From an uncultured Clostridium sp. (GTDB lineage Bacteria > Bacillota > Clostridia > Clostridiales > Clostridiaceae), in the NCBI GenBank assembly GCA_900547475.1, contig URGW01000002.1, positions 1 through 64,000 of the forward strand: a stretch of DNA of 64,000 nt, written 5' to 3'. Both the position numbers and the translations under genes were made by a program. The notes below the pieces were generated by a model, which saw only the letters and a list, made by a program, of their open reading frames with translations, searched no databases and had not been told where the DNA came from. Positions within the stretch are counted from its first letter, which is position 1. Each line of letters starts with the position of its first letter. Positions 1-9,010 of the stretch are shown piece by piece.

Positions 1-86
1 GACGATACTGCCATATAATAATCTTCACCTTTTCTACAAATACATGGATCAGGATTGAAACCTGATAATATTGGATTTTTAATCAT
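1..86 (-). CDS. GH43 family glycoside hydrolase (beta-xylosidase/arabinofuranosidase-like), N-terminal fragment
   Basis: Only the first 28 or so codons lie in the window; the gene runs off the left edge. The peptide begins MIKNPILSGFNPDPCICR and continues to EDYYMAVSS, which is the typical opening of GH43 beta-xylosidases. In that family the Asp of the NPDP motif (residue 13 here) is the catalytic general base. An AGGAGG ribosome binding site lies about 10 nt before the ATG. It follows the GH42 gene by 67 nt on the same strand, so it is probably the last visible gene of the carbohydrate operon. There is no signal peptide, which suggests cytoplasmic action on imported oligosaccharides. The exact substrate cannot be judged from this fragment. 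Confidence 0.75.
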   Translation of the reverse strand, partial: MIKNPILSGFNPDPCICRKGEDYYMAVS

Positions 87-153
87 AATAAATTCTCCTC
101 CTATTTATCTTATACTTTCATACTCTATATTAATTATCTGTTAATTTTCTTTT

Positions 154-2157
154 TTATTGTTCTTCAAGTATTTTTACATCCCAATCATGTAATGATATAA
201 TATCGTCTTTTTTATAACACTTACCTGTTAATATATCTTTTACATTATCATAAGGACATTTTAATATATTATTTTCTTCACTATAATGAAGCACATAATG
301 TAACTTATTTCCCTTGGAATTTTCTCCACTTCTTATAATTACAGGCCATGAAACTTTTGGTATATCCTTTAATAAATCAGCAGTTTTAAATGCATTTATA
401 TATATTTCTTTAATAATTTCTTTATTGGTATAACATCCAATATAATATGCATATCCTTGTCCATATTTATTTTTAGTTATAGCTGAATATTTGCTCCAAT
501 ACTTATGCTCATAGTTATATAAACTTTCTGCCCCTTCTAAGTTTAGCAACTCAGCCCAGTACTCTACCTTATTTCCATCAATTGTTGCTTTTCCTGGTTC
601 AGTAAATTGATTATAAGTAATTCCAAAACATTCATTTAATATGTGTGGCTGTTTATCATGGTAAACACTTAAGTGTTCATCTGATACAAAAGATTTAAAT
701 GAACTTAGTAGTATTCCTCCATTTTCTACAAATGATTTTAATTTATATATAAATTCTTCATCTATACTATAAAGTGCTGGAGTTATTATTACTTTATACT
801 TTTCAATATCTAAATCTTTAGCAAATACAACATCGCATTCTATATTAATTTCGTATAAAGAGTCATACATCCACCTAACTACATCGTTATAACTTAAATC
901 TTTATCTATTGGGAACCACTTAAAAGCTGTTAATGATTCATTATCAATAATAAATGCTACTTTATTTTTCTTTTTTAAACCTATTAAATCTTTACTAAGT
1001 TCTTTTAACTCTTTTCCTAATACACATGCCTCTTCATAAGTGGGATTACTTTGTAAGTCATGACTTAATAATCCCTTCCAATACGTTTCATATCCATTAT
1101 GAATTGAATGCCAATTCCAATACATTATTCCATTAGCACCATTTGCTAAATGACTATAAGCATGTAATCTAAGTTGACCTGGATATGGAGTCCAATATTT
1201 AAATGCTTGTGCTTGGCACTCAAGTACAAAATAATTATCATTCTTTAAGCTTCTTATTTCATCTCCACAAAATGCTATTTCTGCACCTGTTAAATTATCC
1301 TGTGTTGGGTGATATATATCTGTACCTGCAATAGTAACTGACCTCGATGCTTCATTATGATTTATATCTGGCTGTACACCATAAGAATATCCATCTTGTG
1401 CAATATCAGCTCCAAACTTCTTCCATTGAAAATCAAAATTATGTGTTATAAATTGATCTTCTCTTTTATATTCTTTTACAATTTCTGACTGCCATATTAG
1501 ATATTGAGCTGCTAATCTTCTTTGGAATTTTTCAAATTCACTAGCAAGACCTCCATTTATACAACCTCTCATATCAGGTAAGTCATCCCATCTTTCAATA
1601 GAATTGCTCCAATATGATAATCCAAATACTTTATTAAATTTTTCTGTTGTTTTAAATTTTTCTATTAAGTAATCTTTAAATAACTTTTGTACATATTCAT
1701 TTGCTATACCATAATGCTTAGTTTCATTATCTATTTGAAATCCTATAACACATCTTCTATGTGCTGTATGCTGTATTAACTTTCTAATTATACGTTCTGA
1801 ATAAAATCTAAAGGTATTGTTTACAATATTCATTAACTGTCTATGACCATACTTAGCTTTACCTTCTTTAGTTGTAACCATAATATCACTATCTTCATTA
1901 ACAAGCCATGAAGGAATTGCATAAGTGGGTGTACCTATAATTGCTTTCATCCCTTCTTTTTCTAATATCTCTAAAACTCTATCTATATATGTAAAATCAT
2001 ATTTTCCATTACTAGGCTCTAAAGTACTCCATGTAGATTCTGCAATTCGTACTATATTCATTCCTGCATCTTTCATCATTTTTATATCTTCTTTTAATCT
2101 ATCATAAGGCATATACTCCAAGTAATATGCACTTCCAAATAAAATATCTAAACCCAT
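154..2157 (-). CDS. GH42 beta-galactosidase
   Basis: A protein of 667 residues matching GH42, which hydrolyses beta-galactosides. The N-terminal TIM barrel contains GFQIDNE near residue 145, whose Glu is the expected acid/base, and VLECQAQ near residue 313, whose Glu is the expected nucleophile. The stretch WTPYPGQLRLHAYSHLANGA is also typical of the family. The later part (about 385-600) fits the GH42 trimerisation and C-terminal domains. There is no signal peptide, so the enzyme is cytoplasmic. I chose the second ATG (2157) because the GTGGGG ribosome binding site is 8 nt from it but only 2 nt from the ATG at 2163. It sits in an operon with a sugar transporter and GH5 and GH43 enzymes, so it probably trims imported galactosides. 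Confidence 0.92.
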   Translation of the reverse strand: MGLDILFGSAYYLEYMPYDRLKEDIKMMKDAGMNIVRIAESTWSTLEPSNGKYDFTYIDRVLEILEKEGMKAIIGTPTYAIPSWLVNEDSDIMVTTKEGKAKYGHRQLMNIVNNTFRFYSERIIRKLIQHTAHRRCVIGFQIDNETKHYGIANEYVQKLFKDYLIEKFKTTEKFNKVFGLSYWSNSIERWDDLPDMRGCINGGLASEFEKFQRRLAAQYLIWQSEIVKEYKREDQFITHNFDFQWKKFGADIAQDGYSYGVQPDINHNEASRSVTIAGTDIYHPTQDNLTGAEIAFCGDEIRSLKNDNYFVLECQAQAFKYWTPYPGQLRLHAYSHLANGANGIMYWNWHSIHNGYETYWKGLLSHDLQSNPTYEEACVLGKELKELSKDLIGLKKKNKVAFIIDNESLTAFKWFPIDKDLSYNDVVRWMYDSLYEINIECDVVFAKDLDIEKYKVIITPALYSIDEEFIYKLKSFVENGGILLSSFKSFVSDEHLSVYHDKQPHILNECFGITYNQFTEPGKATIDGNKVEYWAELLNLEGAESLYNYEHKYWSKYSAITKNKYGQGYAYYIGCYTNKEIIKEIYINAFKTADLLKDIPKVSWPVIIRSGENSKGNKLHYVLHYSEENNILKCPYDNVKDILTGKCYKKDDIISLHDWDVKILEEQ

Positions 2158-2185
2158 AATCATTACCCCACTCTTTTATTTTTAT

Positions 2186-2218
2186 AAAAGATGCCAGAAA
2201 ATTTATCTAGCATCTTTT
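2186..2218 (-). terminator. Hairpin between transporter and GH42 genes
   Basis: Inverted repeat AAAAGATGC / GCATCTTTT with a 15-nt loop in the 75-nt gap between the transporter stop and the GH42 start. On the minus strand the tract after the stem (TTTTATAAAAATAAAA) is a poor U-run. It could be a weak intra-operon terminator or an RNA processing/stability hairpin that lowers GH42 expression relative to the transporter. Confidence 0.45.
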
Positions 2219-2232
2219 AATAATATTCTTTA

Positions 2233-3651
2233 TTAAATACTATCTTTATACTTACCAGCTTCTAAATCAGATACTACTTTGTCATACTTTTTATCTAAGT
2301 CATAGAAGAAAATACATATTACTCCAATAAACATTGTTATTGCAGGTATCCATGCAAATGATACACCTATGGCACTTATTGCAGCTGATGATTGTTCCGC
2401 TAAGGTTGCATTAAATTTACCAAATGAAAGAATCCATCCTAATGCTGCAGTACCAATACCAGATCCAACTTTCATACAGAAAGAAGATGCTGCATTACCC
2501 ATTCCTGAGCTACCATATCCATTTTGCCATTGTCCATAAGTAATAGCATCTTGTAACATTCCAAACATTACAGCTGCTGAACATCCAAATCCAATACCTT
2601 TTATAATAGAAGCAGTAATTTGAACTGTTAAGCTAACACCTGCAACTCCAGTTAAAAAGAATCCCGCTGTTGAAACTATTGTCCCAATTAACATAGTATT
2701 TCTTTTTCCTATTTTTTTCATAACAAATGGTGTAATAAACATAGTGACAATCTGCGCAATAGATAAAGAGTTTGATAATGGTGCATAATAATCAATATCT
2801 CCCATTACGTATTGTGCATAATATGCAGCAGAACCAAAGAAACAAGACATCATAAAGTACATAGCAAACATTACTATAACTATTAATAACCAATATTTAT
2901 TTGTTATAAGTCCTTTTATTGATTTTATAAAAGAAACTTTTTCTTTTTTATTTTCACCTTCTACATGATTTTCTACAACACGCTCTTTACAAGTAGCAAA
3001 CATAAATAAGTTTAATATAACAGTTGCAATTCCTATTATTATAAAAGTTTTAGTCCAACCAGCACGATTGTATTGATTTCCATCACCTAAAGCAACAACC
3101 ATTTTTAATACAAATGTATTTACTGTCATTGTTCCTGCAGTTGCTAATAACATACGAAAATTTCCTAATAAACCACGTTCATATTGATTAGTTGTCATAA
3201 GACCATTCATAGCAGCATATGGTACATTAATACCAGTAAAAAATACCGTTGATACTAAGTTATAAGTTAGGAACATGTAGATAAACATATACTTTCCACT
3301 TAAACTTTCTGGTACTGAAAACATAAGCACTGATGATATTGCAAAGGGAACACATAATCGTAATATCCATGGTCTTGCTTTACCATATTTAGACTTAGTA
3401 TTATCAACAATTCTACCCATTATAAGATCTGAAATACCATCAAATATTTTTGATATAGCAATTATTGATGCTGCCATTGCTGCATCTGCATTGATAACGT
3501 TTGTATAGTAAAGTAATAAAAATGCACTAATTGAAGAATATATTAAATTTCCTGAATAATCACCAATCCCATATCCTAAACGTTCTTTAAAAGAAAGTTT
3601 TGCATTAGGATTCATCTTATCATCAATATTACTCTTTAAATTTACTTCCAT
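2233..3651 (-). CDS. GPH-family (glycoside-pentoside-hexuronide) sugar:cation symporter
   Basis: A protein of about 472 residues with 12 hydrophobic segments and the MelB/LacS-type N-terminus LSFKERLGYGIGDYSGNLIYS. The loop after the second helix (GRIVDNTKSKYGKARPWI) is the hallmark of this family, where it contributes to cation and sugar binding. It probably imports a disaccharide or short oligosaccharide together with sodium or protons. I place the start at 3651 (MEVNLKSN) because GAGAGG lies 7 nt upstream; the upstream ATG at 3672 has no well-placed site. It lies 47 nt after the GH5 gene and 75 nt before the GH42 gene, all on one strand, so it probably supplies substrate to these glycosidases. 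Confidence 0.9.
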   Translation of the reverse strand: MEVNLKSNIDDKMNPNAKLSFKERLGYGIGDYSGNLIYSSISAFLLLYYTNVINADAAMAASIIAISKIFDGISDLIMGRIVDNTKSKYGKARPWILRLCVPFAISSVLMFSVPESLSGKYMFIYMFLTYNLVSTVFFTGINVPYAAMNGLMTTNQYERGLLGNFRMLLATAGTMTVNTFVLKMVVALGDGNQYNRAGWTKTFIIIGIATVILNLFMFATCKERVVENHVEGENKKEKVSFIKSIKGLITNKYWLLIVIVMFAMYFMMSCFFGSAAYYAQYVMGDIDYYAPLSNSLSIAQIVTMFITPFVMKKIGKRNTMLIGTIVSTAGFFLTGVAGVSLTVQITASIIKGIGFGCSAAVMFGMLQDAITYGQWQNGYGSSGMGNAASSFCMKVGSGIGTAALGWILSFGKFNATLAEQSSAAISAIGVSFAWIPAITMFIGVICIFFYDLDKKYDKVVSDLEAGKYKDSI

Positions 3652-3698
3652 AATATAACCTCTCACTTTCATCTCTTAATTGTTTTTAGAATTACTAA

Positions 3699-4865
3699 TT
3701 ATCTTTCAATAGGAAACCATCCTTGAGCTACACATTTTCCTAAATCCCAACTATCCCAGCCAATCCATCCTGGTTCATTAACTGTATCCAATAATAGTTT
3801 ATAATTCCAATAAAAATATCCATCCCCCTTTTTCCATGCATTAAGTTGAGCCTCTGCTATTGATGAATATAATTTCTTTTTTTCCTCTGCTGATAATACT
3901 TCTTCCATTGCCTCTATTCCATTTAAAGGAGATTGTCCACCTTTTGTATCTACTCCAGTTCCATAAGAATTAAATAAGCTCCATTCTCCACAAATAACTG
4001 GGAAATACTCTTTCATTTCTTCAATATCCTTTTCATAATTTTCTTTGATGTAGTTTACATATCCTTCGATACTTTTTTCACATCCAAAGGCTTCTGCTAC
4101 CATTAAATATTGATGAGTATCTAAAACTACATTTTTAAACTCCTCTTCTCTCATAAAATCTTTCCATGATTTTAATTCAAATGCATCATGGAAAACAACA
4201 GCTTTATCTTCTGGCATATGTTTACGTATTATTCTATATGCATCAATATAGAATTCACGTAAAAATCCTAAAGAAATAGGTTTACTTCCTTCTGCTAATT
4301 CTGGTTCTACAGGCTTATATCTATTTTGTACATTAAATGTATCCCACATTTTTTCTGTAACAGGTTCATTTAATATTTGAATTCCCCAAAGCCCCTTTCT
4401 TTTACCATATCTTTGCGCTAATCTTTCTAATACACTTAAAGCAAATTTAATACTTTCTGGCTGTTGTGCCCATTTACAAACTCCTGAAATTCCACCATTA
4501 TCAAATCCATTTTGACTTCCTGGCACAGTATGAAGATCAATTAAAATACTTAAATCATACTTTTCGGCCCAACTAAATGCCTTATCTAACTCTTCTACAC
4601 ACCCTATAAAAGGTTCGCAATCACCAAAAATGAAATATGGTACAGGTATACGTACTGAATTTAATCCCATAGACTTTATCGTTGCAAAATCTCTTTCCGT
4701 TATATATTCACTACGATGAATTTTAATACGAGATTCATAAACATCTCTTGGCAATCTTCTTGGAAGATAGTATTCATCTTCTGCATCTGTTCCAAAGAAT
4801 AATGTTGGACTCATCCACTTTTCTAGTACTAACCAATTTCCTAAATTTACACCCTTTACATACAT
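3699..4865 (-). CDS. GH5 family glycoside hydrolase (exo-1,3-glucanase/cellulase-like)
   Basis: A protein of 388 residues with the GH5 fold. It opens with VKGVNLGNWLVLEKWMSP, which resembles exo-beta-1,3-glucanases. The catalytic pair is visible as ILNEP (acid/base Glu at about 167) and VICGEWS (nucleophile Glu at about 294). There is no signal peptide, so it acts in the cytoplasm on imported sugars and not on polymers outside the cell. The start at 4865 is chosen because GATGAGG lies 8 nt upstream. It is the first gene of the minus-strand glycosidase operon and diverges from an AraC regulator. The likely activity is a beta-glucosidase or exo-glucanase; the precise linkage is uncertain. Confidence 0.87.
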   Translation of the reverse strand: MYVKGVNLGNWLVLEKWMSPTLFFGTDAEDEYYLPRRLPRDVYESRIKIHRSEYITERDFATIKSMGLNSVRIPVPYFIFGDCEPFIGCVEELDKAFSWAEKYDLSILIDLHTVPGSQNGFDNGGISGVCKWAQQPESIKFALSVLERLAQRYGKRKGLWGIQILNEPVTEKMWDTFNVQNRYKPVEPELAEGSKPISLGFLREFYIDAYRIIRKHMPEDKAVVFHDAFELKSWKDFMREEEFKNVVLDTHQYLMVAEAFGCEKSIEGYVNYIKENYEKDIEEMKEYFPVICGEWSLFNSYGTGVDTKGGQSPLNGIEAMEEVLSAEEKKKLYSSIAEAQLNAWKKGDGYFYWNYKLLLDTVNEPGWIGWDSWDLGKCVAQGWFPIER

Positions 4866-4985
4866 AATTATTACCTCATCTTTCATTACTTAAAATATGA
4901 CTATTTTATATTTTCAGGAATCTACAAATATATATACTTTTGCTTAATATTTCTTATAGCCGTTGTAAATTCTTTATCTACACCC

Positions 4986-4997
4986 ATTGTATACAAT
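4986..4997. promoter_or_regulatory. Perfect 12-bp palindrome between GH5 operon and AraC gene
   Basis: ATTGTATACAAT is a perfect palindrome in the shared upstream region, about 120 bp before the GH5 start and about 65 bp before the -35 of the AraC gene. It could be an operator. AraC proteins usually bind direct repeats, so a different regulator is possible. Confidence 0.3.
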
Positions 4998-5060
4998 TAC
5001 ATCCATTTAATTAAGTATCTTTATTATCTAATTTATATGTCAATATTATCTTTTTTTAAA

Positions 5061-5089
5061 TTGATTTATAAATAAATTTATTTTATAAT
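5061..5089 (+). promoter_or_regulatory. Sigma-A promoter for AraC regulator
   Basis: TTGATT at 5061-5066 and TATAAT at 5084-5089 are separated by exactly 17 bp. Transcription should start near 5096, giving a very short leader that contains little more than the ribosome binding site. Confidence 0.7.
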
Positions 5090-5110
5090 TCTGTAAAGGG
5101 AGTGAGAATT

Positions 5111-5962
5111 TTGAATAAAGAGAATTTTATGCATGAAATAATACAACCAACTGAAAATTTAGATGCAGTTTTAAAACTGTTCAATGATCCTGGAAGTTAT
5201 ACAGCTAGTCATTGGCATAATTCAATAGAAATCTTATATATAACATCTGGTAGTTTACAGGTTGATATTGGAAAATACTCTTATAATTTAGAGGAAGATG
5301 ATTGTATATTAATTAATTCAGGAAGAGTTCATTCAACTCATTGTATTAATGGAAATACATCTATTTTGCTACAAATACCACCTGAATTATTAAAACGTTA
5401 TATACCAAATTATAAAAACTATTATTTTGATTTAAATATTAATTCAAGTAATAATGAAGCAAAAAAGAATTTAAATATAATAAAAAATATTTTAAAAAGT
5501 ATGAGAGATTTAGAAAATAATCCTTGTGAGGTTTCTCATTTACGCTTTGCAAGTCTTTTGTTTGAATTTCTTTATCAGTTATATACAAACTTCAGTATTT
5601 CAATAACTAATAATAAATTACAACATTCTCATTTATCTTTTTCTAATCTAGAACCTGTATTAGAGTTTACTAAAGAAAATTATTATAGACATATTTCTAT
5701 TAAGGAAATTTCAGAGATAGCTCATCTTCAACCAGAATATTTTTGTAGAAAATTTAAACAATATATGGGACAAACCTATTTAGATTATTTAAATGAACTA
5801 AGGCTTTCTCATATTTATATGGACTTACTTAATAGTAATGAATTAATATCTAATATTATGGAAAGACATGGCTTTAGCAACTATAAGTTATTTTATAAAA
5901 CCTTTAAGAAAAAATTTAATTGCACTCCTAAAGAAGTACGTAAAATTAATAAATCTGTCTAA
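5111..5962 (+). CDS. AraC family transcriptional regulator
   Basis: About 283 residues. The N-terminal half is a cupin sensor with the HWHNSIEILYITSGS and GRVHSTHC signatures of sugar-responsive AraC proteins. The C-terminal 100 residues (about 180-283) form the double helix-turn-helix, with ISIKEISEIAHLQPEYFCRKFKQYMG and the conserved tail ISNIMERHGFSNYKLFYKTFKKKFNCTPKEVR. I prefer a TTG start at 5111 because GGGAG lies 8 nt before it; the GTG at 5102 almost abuts that site. It is transcribed away from the glycosidase operon and is the obvious candidate for its activator. The inducer is probably a product or substrate of that operon, which is inference. Confidence 0.9.
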   Translation: MNKENFMHEIIQPTENLDAVLKLFNDPGSYTASHWHNSIEILYITSGSLQVDIGKYSYNLEEDDCILINSGRVHSTHCINGNTSILLQIPPELLKRYIPNYKNYYFDLNINSSNNEAKKNLNIIKNILKSMRDLENNPCEVSHLRFASLLFEFLYQLYTNFSISITNNKLQHSHLSFSNLEPVLEFTKENYYRHISIKEISEIAHLQPEYFCRKFKQYMGQTYLDYLNELRLSHIYMDLLNSNELISNIMERHGFSNYKLFYKTFKKKFNCTPKEVRKINKSV

Positions 5963-6088
5963 ATTTAAACTATACTTTTTTATTCTATATTTTTTTATAC
6001 TCTTTAACTAAGAAAACCTTATCTAATATACTAATTCAAACTATCCATTTGTAAATTTATTATTTTTTATAATAAAACTATAAATCAA

Positions 6089-6126
6089 ATAAGTCGCTAC
6101 AAATTTAAACTTTGTAACGACTTATT
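6089..6126 (-). terminator. Hairpin after Suv3-like helicase gene
   Basis: Inverted repeat AATAAGTCG / CGACTTATT with inner pairing TACAAA / TTTGTA, lying just past the stop codon of the helicase gene. The tract after it on the minus strand is T-rich but broken (TTATTTGATTT). The convergent AraC gene may use the same hairpin. Confidence 0.6.
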
Positions 6127-6128
6127 AA

Positions 6129-8843
6129 TTAATATCTTTTTCTTCTTCTACGTCCTCTAAATATAGGTTTATACCTTTCCCCTCTAGCTTCATGTAACAT
6201 TTCCTTACAAACTCTACATCTATCACTTGGATAATCCCAAGATAACTTCTTGCCACAAATACTACAAACTCTTTCATGATCAAGTAAATTAGTTAAAAGA
6301 AGTTCATTTATTTTATTAGCTGTCTCTTCCTTCTCATCTGCTATATATCTATTATTTATCATCATATTAAAATTCTTTGCAAAAGAATAATTTAACTCTA
6401 ATGATTTATAATAACTTTCAAGTTCATCAAGCTCCTTCTTTGAACTTACACTTTTCTTAAGAACAGGCTTCTTTAAATTTACTGCACCAGCACTATACAT
6501 CTTGCAATACTCTTCCCAAAGTGCTTCTACAGCTTTATTATTTTCCTCAAAAGGAATTGTAGCCATTTTTAACATTTCTTCTTTAGATACATTTATATTA
6601 AGTTTCTTTAACCTATTTAAAAGATAAATTATTCTTGTAACATCTGTTTTTTCATAATAACCTTTAACAGACATTACACTCCATGTTTTTAACGCATCTA
6701 TAATATCTATATTTATGTCAAGTAGTGAATCTGGTACTCCTATAAAACACTTTTCTATTTTCTTTGTCTTAGCAGTTAATGCATTTTTTATTAAATTGCT
6801 ATCATTCATAGCTATAACATATCCTTTATTATAAATACCCTTACGCCCAGCTCTTCCTGCTATTTGCTTTATTTCAGAGATATTTAATTTTCTTAAAGAT
6901 ATTCCATCATATTTTCTTGTTTCCAAAAATACAATACGTTTTATAGGAAGATTCACTCCCATTCCAATAGCATCTGTACACACTATTACTTCTGTTTCAC
7001 CATCTAAAAATCTTTCAAACTGCTTCTTTCTTGTTGAATATGGAAGTGAGCCATAAATTATACTTGTTTTTATATTATTGTTAAGAAGTTGTGCAGAAAC
7101 TGCAAGGGCCTTCCTTTTACCAAAAACAACTAAAGCATCTCCTGACTTAACATCCTTATTTAAATCAAACTTTTCATTTTCAAATATAAGTTCTGTATCT
7201 CTTTTATGTTCAATAATTTCATATGTATCATTACAATCTTTTATTAGCTTAATTATTACATCTTTTGCTTCTGGAGCCATACATATATGGATTTCTGGTG
7301 ACATTACACCTATTATAGCTCTTGTCCATGCCCATCCCCTTTGTTTATCAGAAATCATTTGAGCTTCATCTATAACACATACATCATAAGGAGTTCCTAG
7401 CTGTAACTTTTCAATAGTTGAGGAAACATGACATGCGTATGTAATAATATCCTCTTCTTCTCCTGTTAATAATGAACAAGGTATATTTTGAGAATTAAGT
7501 TTATCTTGAATTTCAAGTGCTAATAATCTTAACGGAGCTAAATAAACACCAGAATCTGCTTCCATAAGTCTTTCAATACTTGAATATGTCTTTCCTGTAT
7601 TAGTTTCACCAACATGAAGATAGAAATGTCTTTTCATATCTCTTGTTTCTTTATATTCATATATTGGATTATCTAAAATTATTTCTTGAATTTCGTCTTT
7701 TGCCTTATTTTTAATATATATATTTTCCGATGTCCAAACTAAACCTTTTATGCATATCCATGAAATACATTCTTTAAAATCTAGAATATCATCAATAGAT
7801 GGTGCTTTTTCATTTTCTTTTAAGTATTCCTTATAAAGAATATTTTCAACTACAGCAATTCTTTTTATTATTTCATTTATTTTATCTTCTTTAGATATAA
7901 GGTTTCTTCTAAAGCCTGGTAAATTAACACTTTTATAATATCCAAAGACCATATTTCTAGCATCTTCTAAAAATAAATTCATATGTTCCTGTGTCTTATA
8001 AATATTCACATTAATAAGATTATCTAACCTTTTATCTATTGAGTTAACAACCTTAACCTTAAGTCTATTTATTCCCTTTGTAGATGAACTTGCTTCTTCA
8101 CAGCTTTTAACCATAACTTGTATTAATTTTTCTTCGTCACTACTTTGGTCTGCTTCTACAACTTCTGTATAGCAATCATTAACTATTCCTAATTCTGCAC
8201 AACCTTTATCATAAATATCTAATAAAAGTTTTTCTTCTAATAAAGCTACTTTTGTAGCTACTGAACTACCCCATCTACTTTTAAAGCCATTTCCTACTTC
8301 AACCTTTATTTTTTCTTCTAAACTTCTTTTTTTATCATCACTTAATTCATCTAAATTTAAATCACAATATATTTTACCATCTCTAGTTCTCTTATACCAT
8401 CTAACGCTGTTCCATAGAAATTCTTCATTATATCTACTTTTAAACCTTTTATATAATTCACCCTTTTTCTGATCCATTATCTTTTCTACTTTTTCATATA
8501 GAACAGTGGCAATATCCTTTGGTTCATACTTAAATGCAATCTTATCATTACTATTGTTTTCAAACTCCTCTAACTCTTCAATATATGAACCTTCCCATGA
8601 TAATTCATATATAAAATCCTTCACATAAGTATAATCATAAATATTAAATGGTCCATTATCCTTTAATTCAACTTTAGAATTTATATCATACTTATTGTAA
8701 TTTGAATCATCTATTTTAACCTTATTAACTTCTTTTATGTATTTTACAATTTCTTTAATTGTTTCATTAATAAATTCATTATCTATATATTTAGCTATTT
8801 CATTTTTTGTTTCTTTTCTTAAGCTACACTTAATTGAACCCAT
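6129..8843 (-). CDS. Suv3-like DEAD/DEAH-box RNA helicase with long N-terminal extension and zinc ribbon
   Basis: A 904-residue superfamily 2 helicase. Residues 1-400 are charged, helical and not recognised. The helicase core starts at about 408: Walker A HVGETNTGKTYSSIE (412-419), Walker B IDEAQMI (about 491-497), and motif VI QIAGRAGRKG (660-669). The GETNTGKT and DEAQMI forms and the segment GMGVNLPIKRIVFLE are characteristic of the Suv3 RNA helicase family, known from mitochondria and some bacteria. Near the end, Cys860, Cys863, Cys876 and Cys879 form a CxxC-x12-CxxC zinc ribbon, followed by an Arg/Lys tail (GRRRRKRY) suited to nucleic acid binding. It likely unwinds RNA during turnover or ribosome-related processes. 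No nuclease partner gene is adjacent. It appears to be a single-gene transcript. Confidence 0.85.
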   Translation of the reverse strand: MGSIKCSLRKETKNEIAKYIDNEFINETIKEIVKYIKEVNKVKIDDSNYNKYDINSKVELKDNGPFNIYDYTYVKDFIYELSWEGSYIEELEEFENNSNDKIAFKYEPKDIATVLYEKVEKIMDQKKGELYKRFKSRYNEEFLWNSVRWYKRTRDGKIYCDLNLDELSDDKKRSLEEKIKVEVGNGFKSRWGSSVATKVALLEEKLLLDIYDKGCAELGIVNDCYTEVVEADQSSDEEKLIQVMVKSCEEASSSTKGINRLKVKVVNSIDKRLDNLINVNIYKTQEHMNLFLEDARNMVFGYYKSVNLPGFRRNLISKEDKINEIIKRIAVVENILYKEYLKENEKAPSIDDILDFKECISWICIKGLVWTSENIYIKNKAKDEIQEIILDNPIYEYKETRDMKRHFYLHVGETNTGKTYSSIERLMEADSGVYLAPLRLLALEIQDKLNSQNIPCSLLTGEEEDIITYACHVSSTIEKLQLGTPYDVCVIDEAQMISDKQRGWAWTRAIIGVMSPEIHICMAPEAKDVIIKLIKDCNDTYEIIEHKRDTELIFENEKFDLNKDVKSGDALVVFGKRKALAVSAQLLNNNIKTSIIYGSLPYSTRKKQFERFLDGETEVIVCTDAIGMGVNLPIKRIVFLETRKYDGISLRKLNISEIKQIAGRAGRKGIYNKGYVIAMNDSNLIKNALTAKTKKIEKCFIGVPDSLLDINIDIIDALKTWSVMSVKGYYEKTDVTRIIYLLNRLKKLNINVSKEEMLKMATIPFEENNKAVEALWEEYCKMYSAGAVNLKKPVLKKSVSSKKELDELESYYKSLELNYSFAKNFNMMINNRYIADEKEETANKINELLLTNLLDHERVCSICGKKLSWDYPSDRCRVCKEMLHEARGERYKPIFRGRRRRKRY

Positions 8844-8911
8844 CTCATCACTTCTTTCTAGAAATATTTAATTTAAAGTAGTTTTTTATATTTCAACTTT
8901 TTTCTTGTCTT

Positions 8912-8920
8912 ATTATAGCA
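8912..8920 (-). promoter_or_regulatory. Extended -10 promoter for Suv3-like helicase gene
   Basis: On the minus strand TGCTATAAT is an extended -10 element (TG-N-TATAAT), about 70 bp before the helicase start. The -35 region is poor, as is common with extended -10 promoters. Confidence 0.45.
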
Positions 8921-9010
8921 TATTAAGCTTTCTTACATTACTAATAATAGTAGATAAAACTATATTTACATATTATAATTATAATAAAATAACTATAGGA
9001 TGTGATTTTT

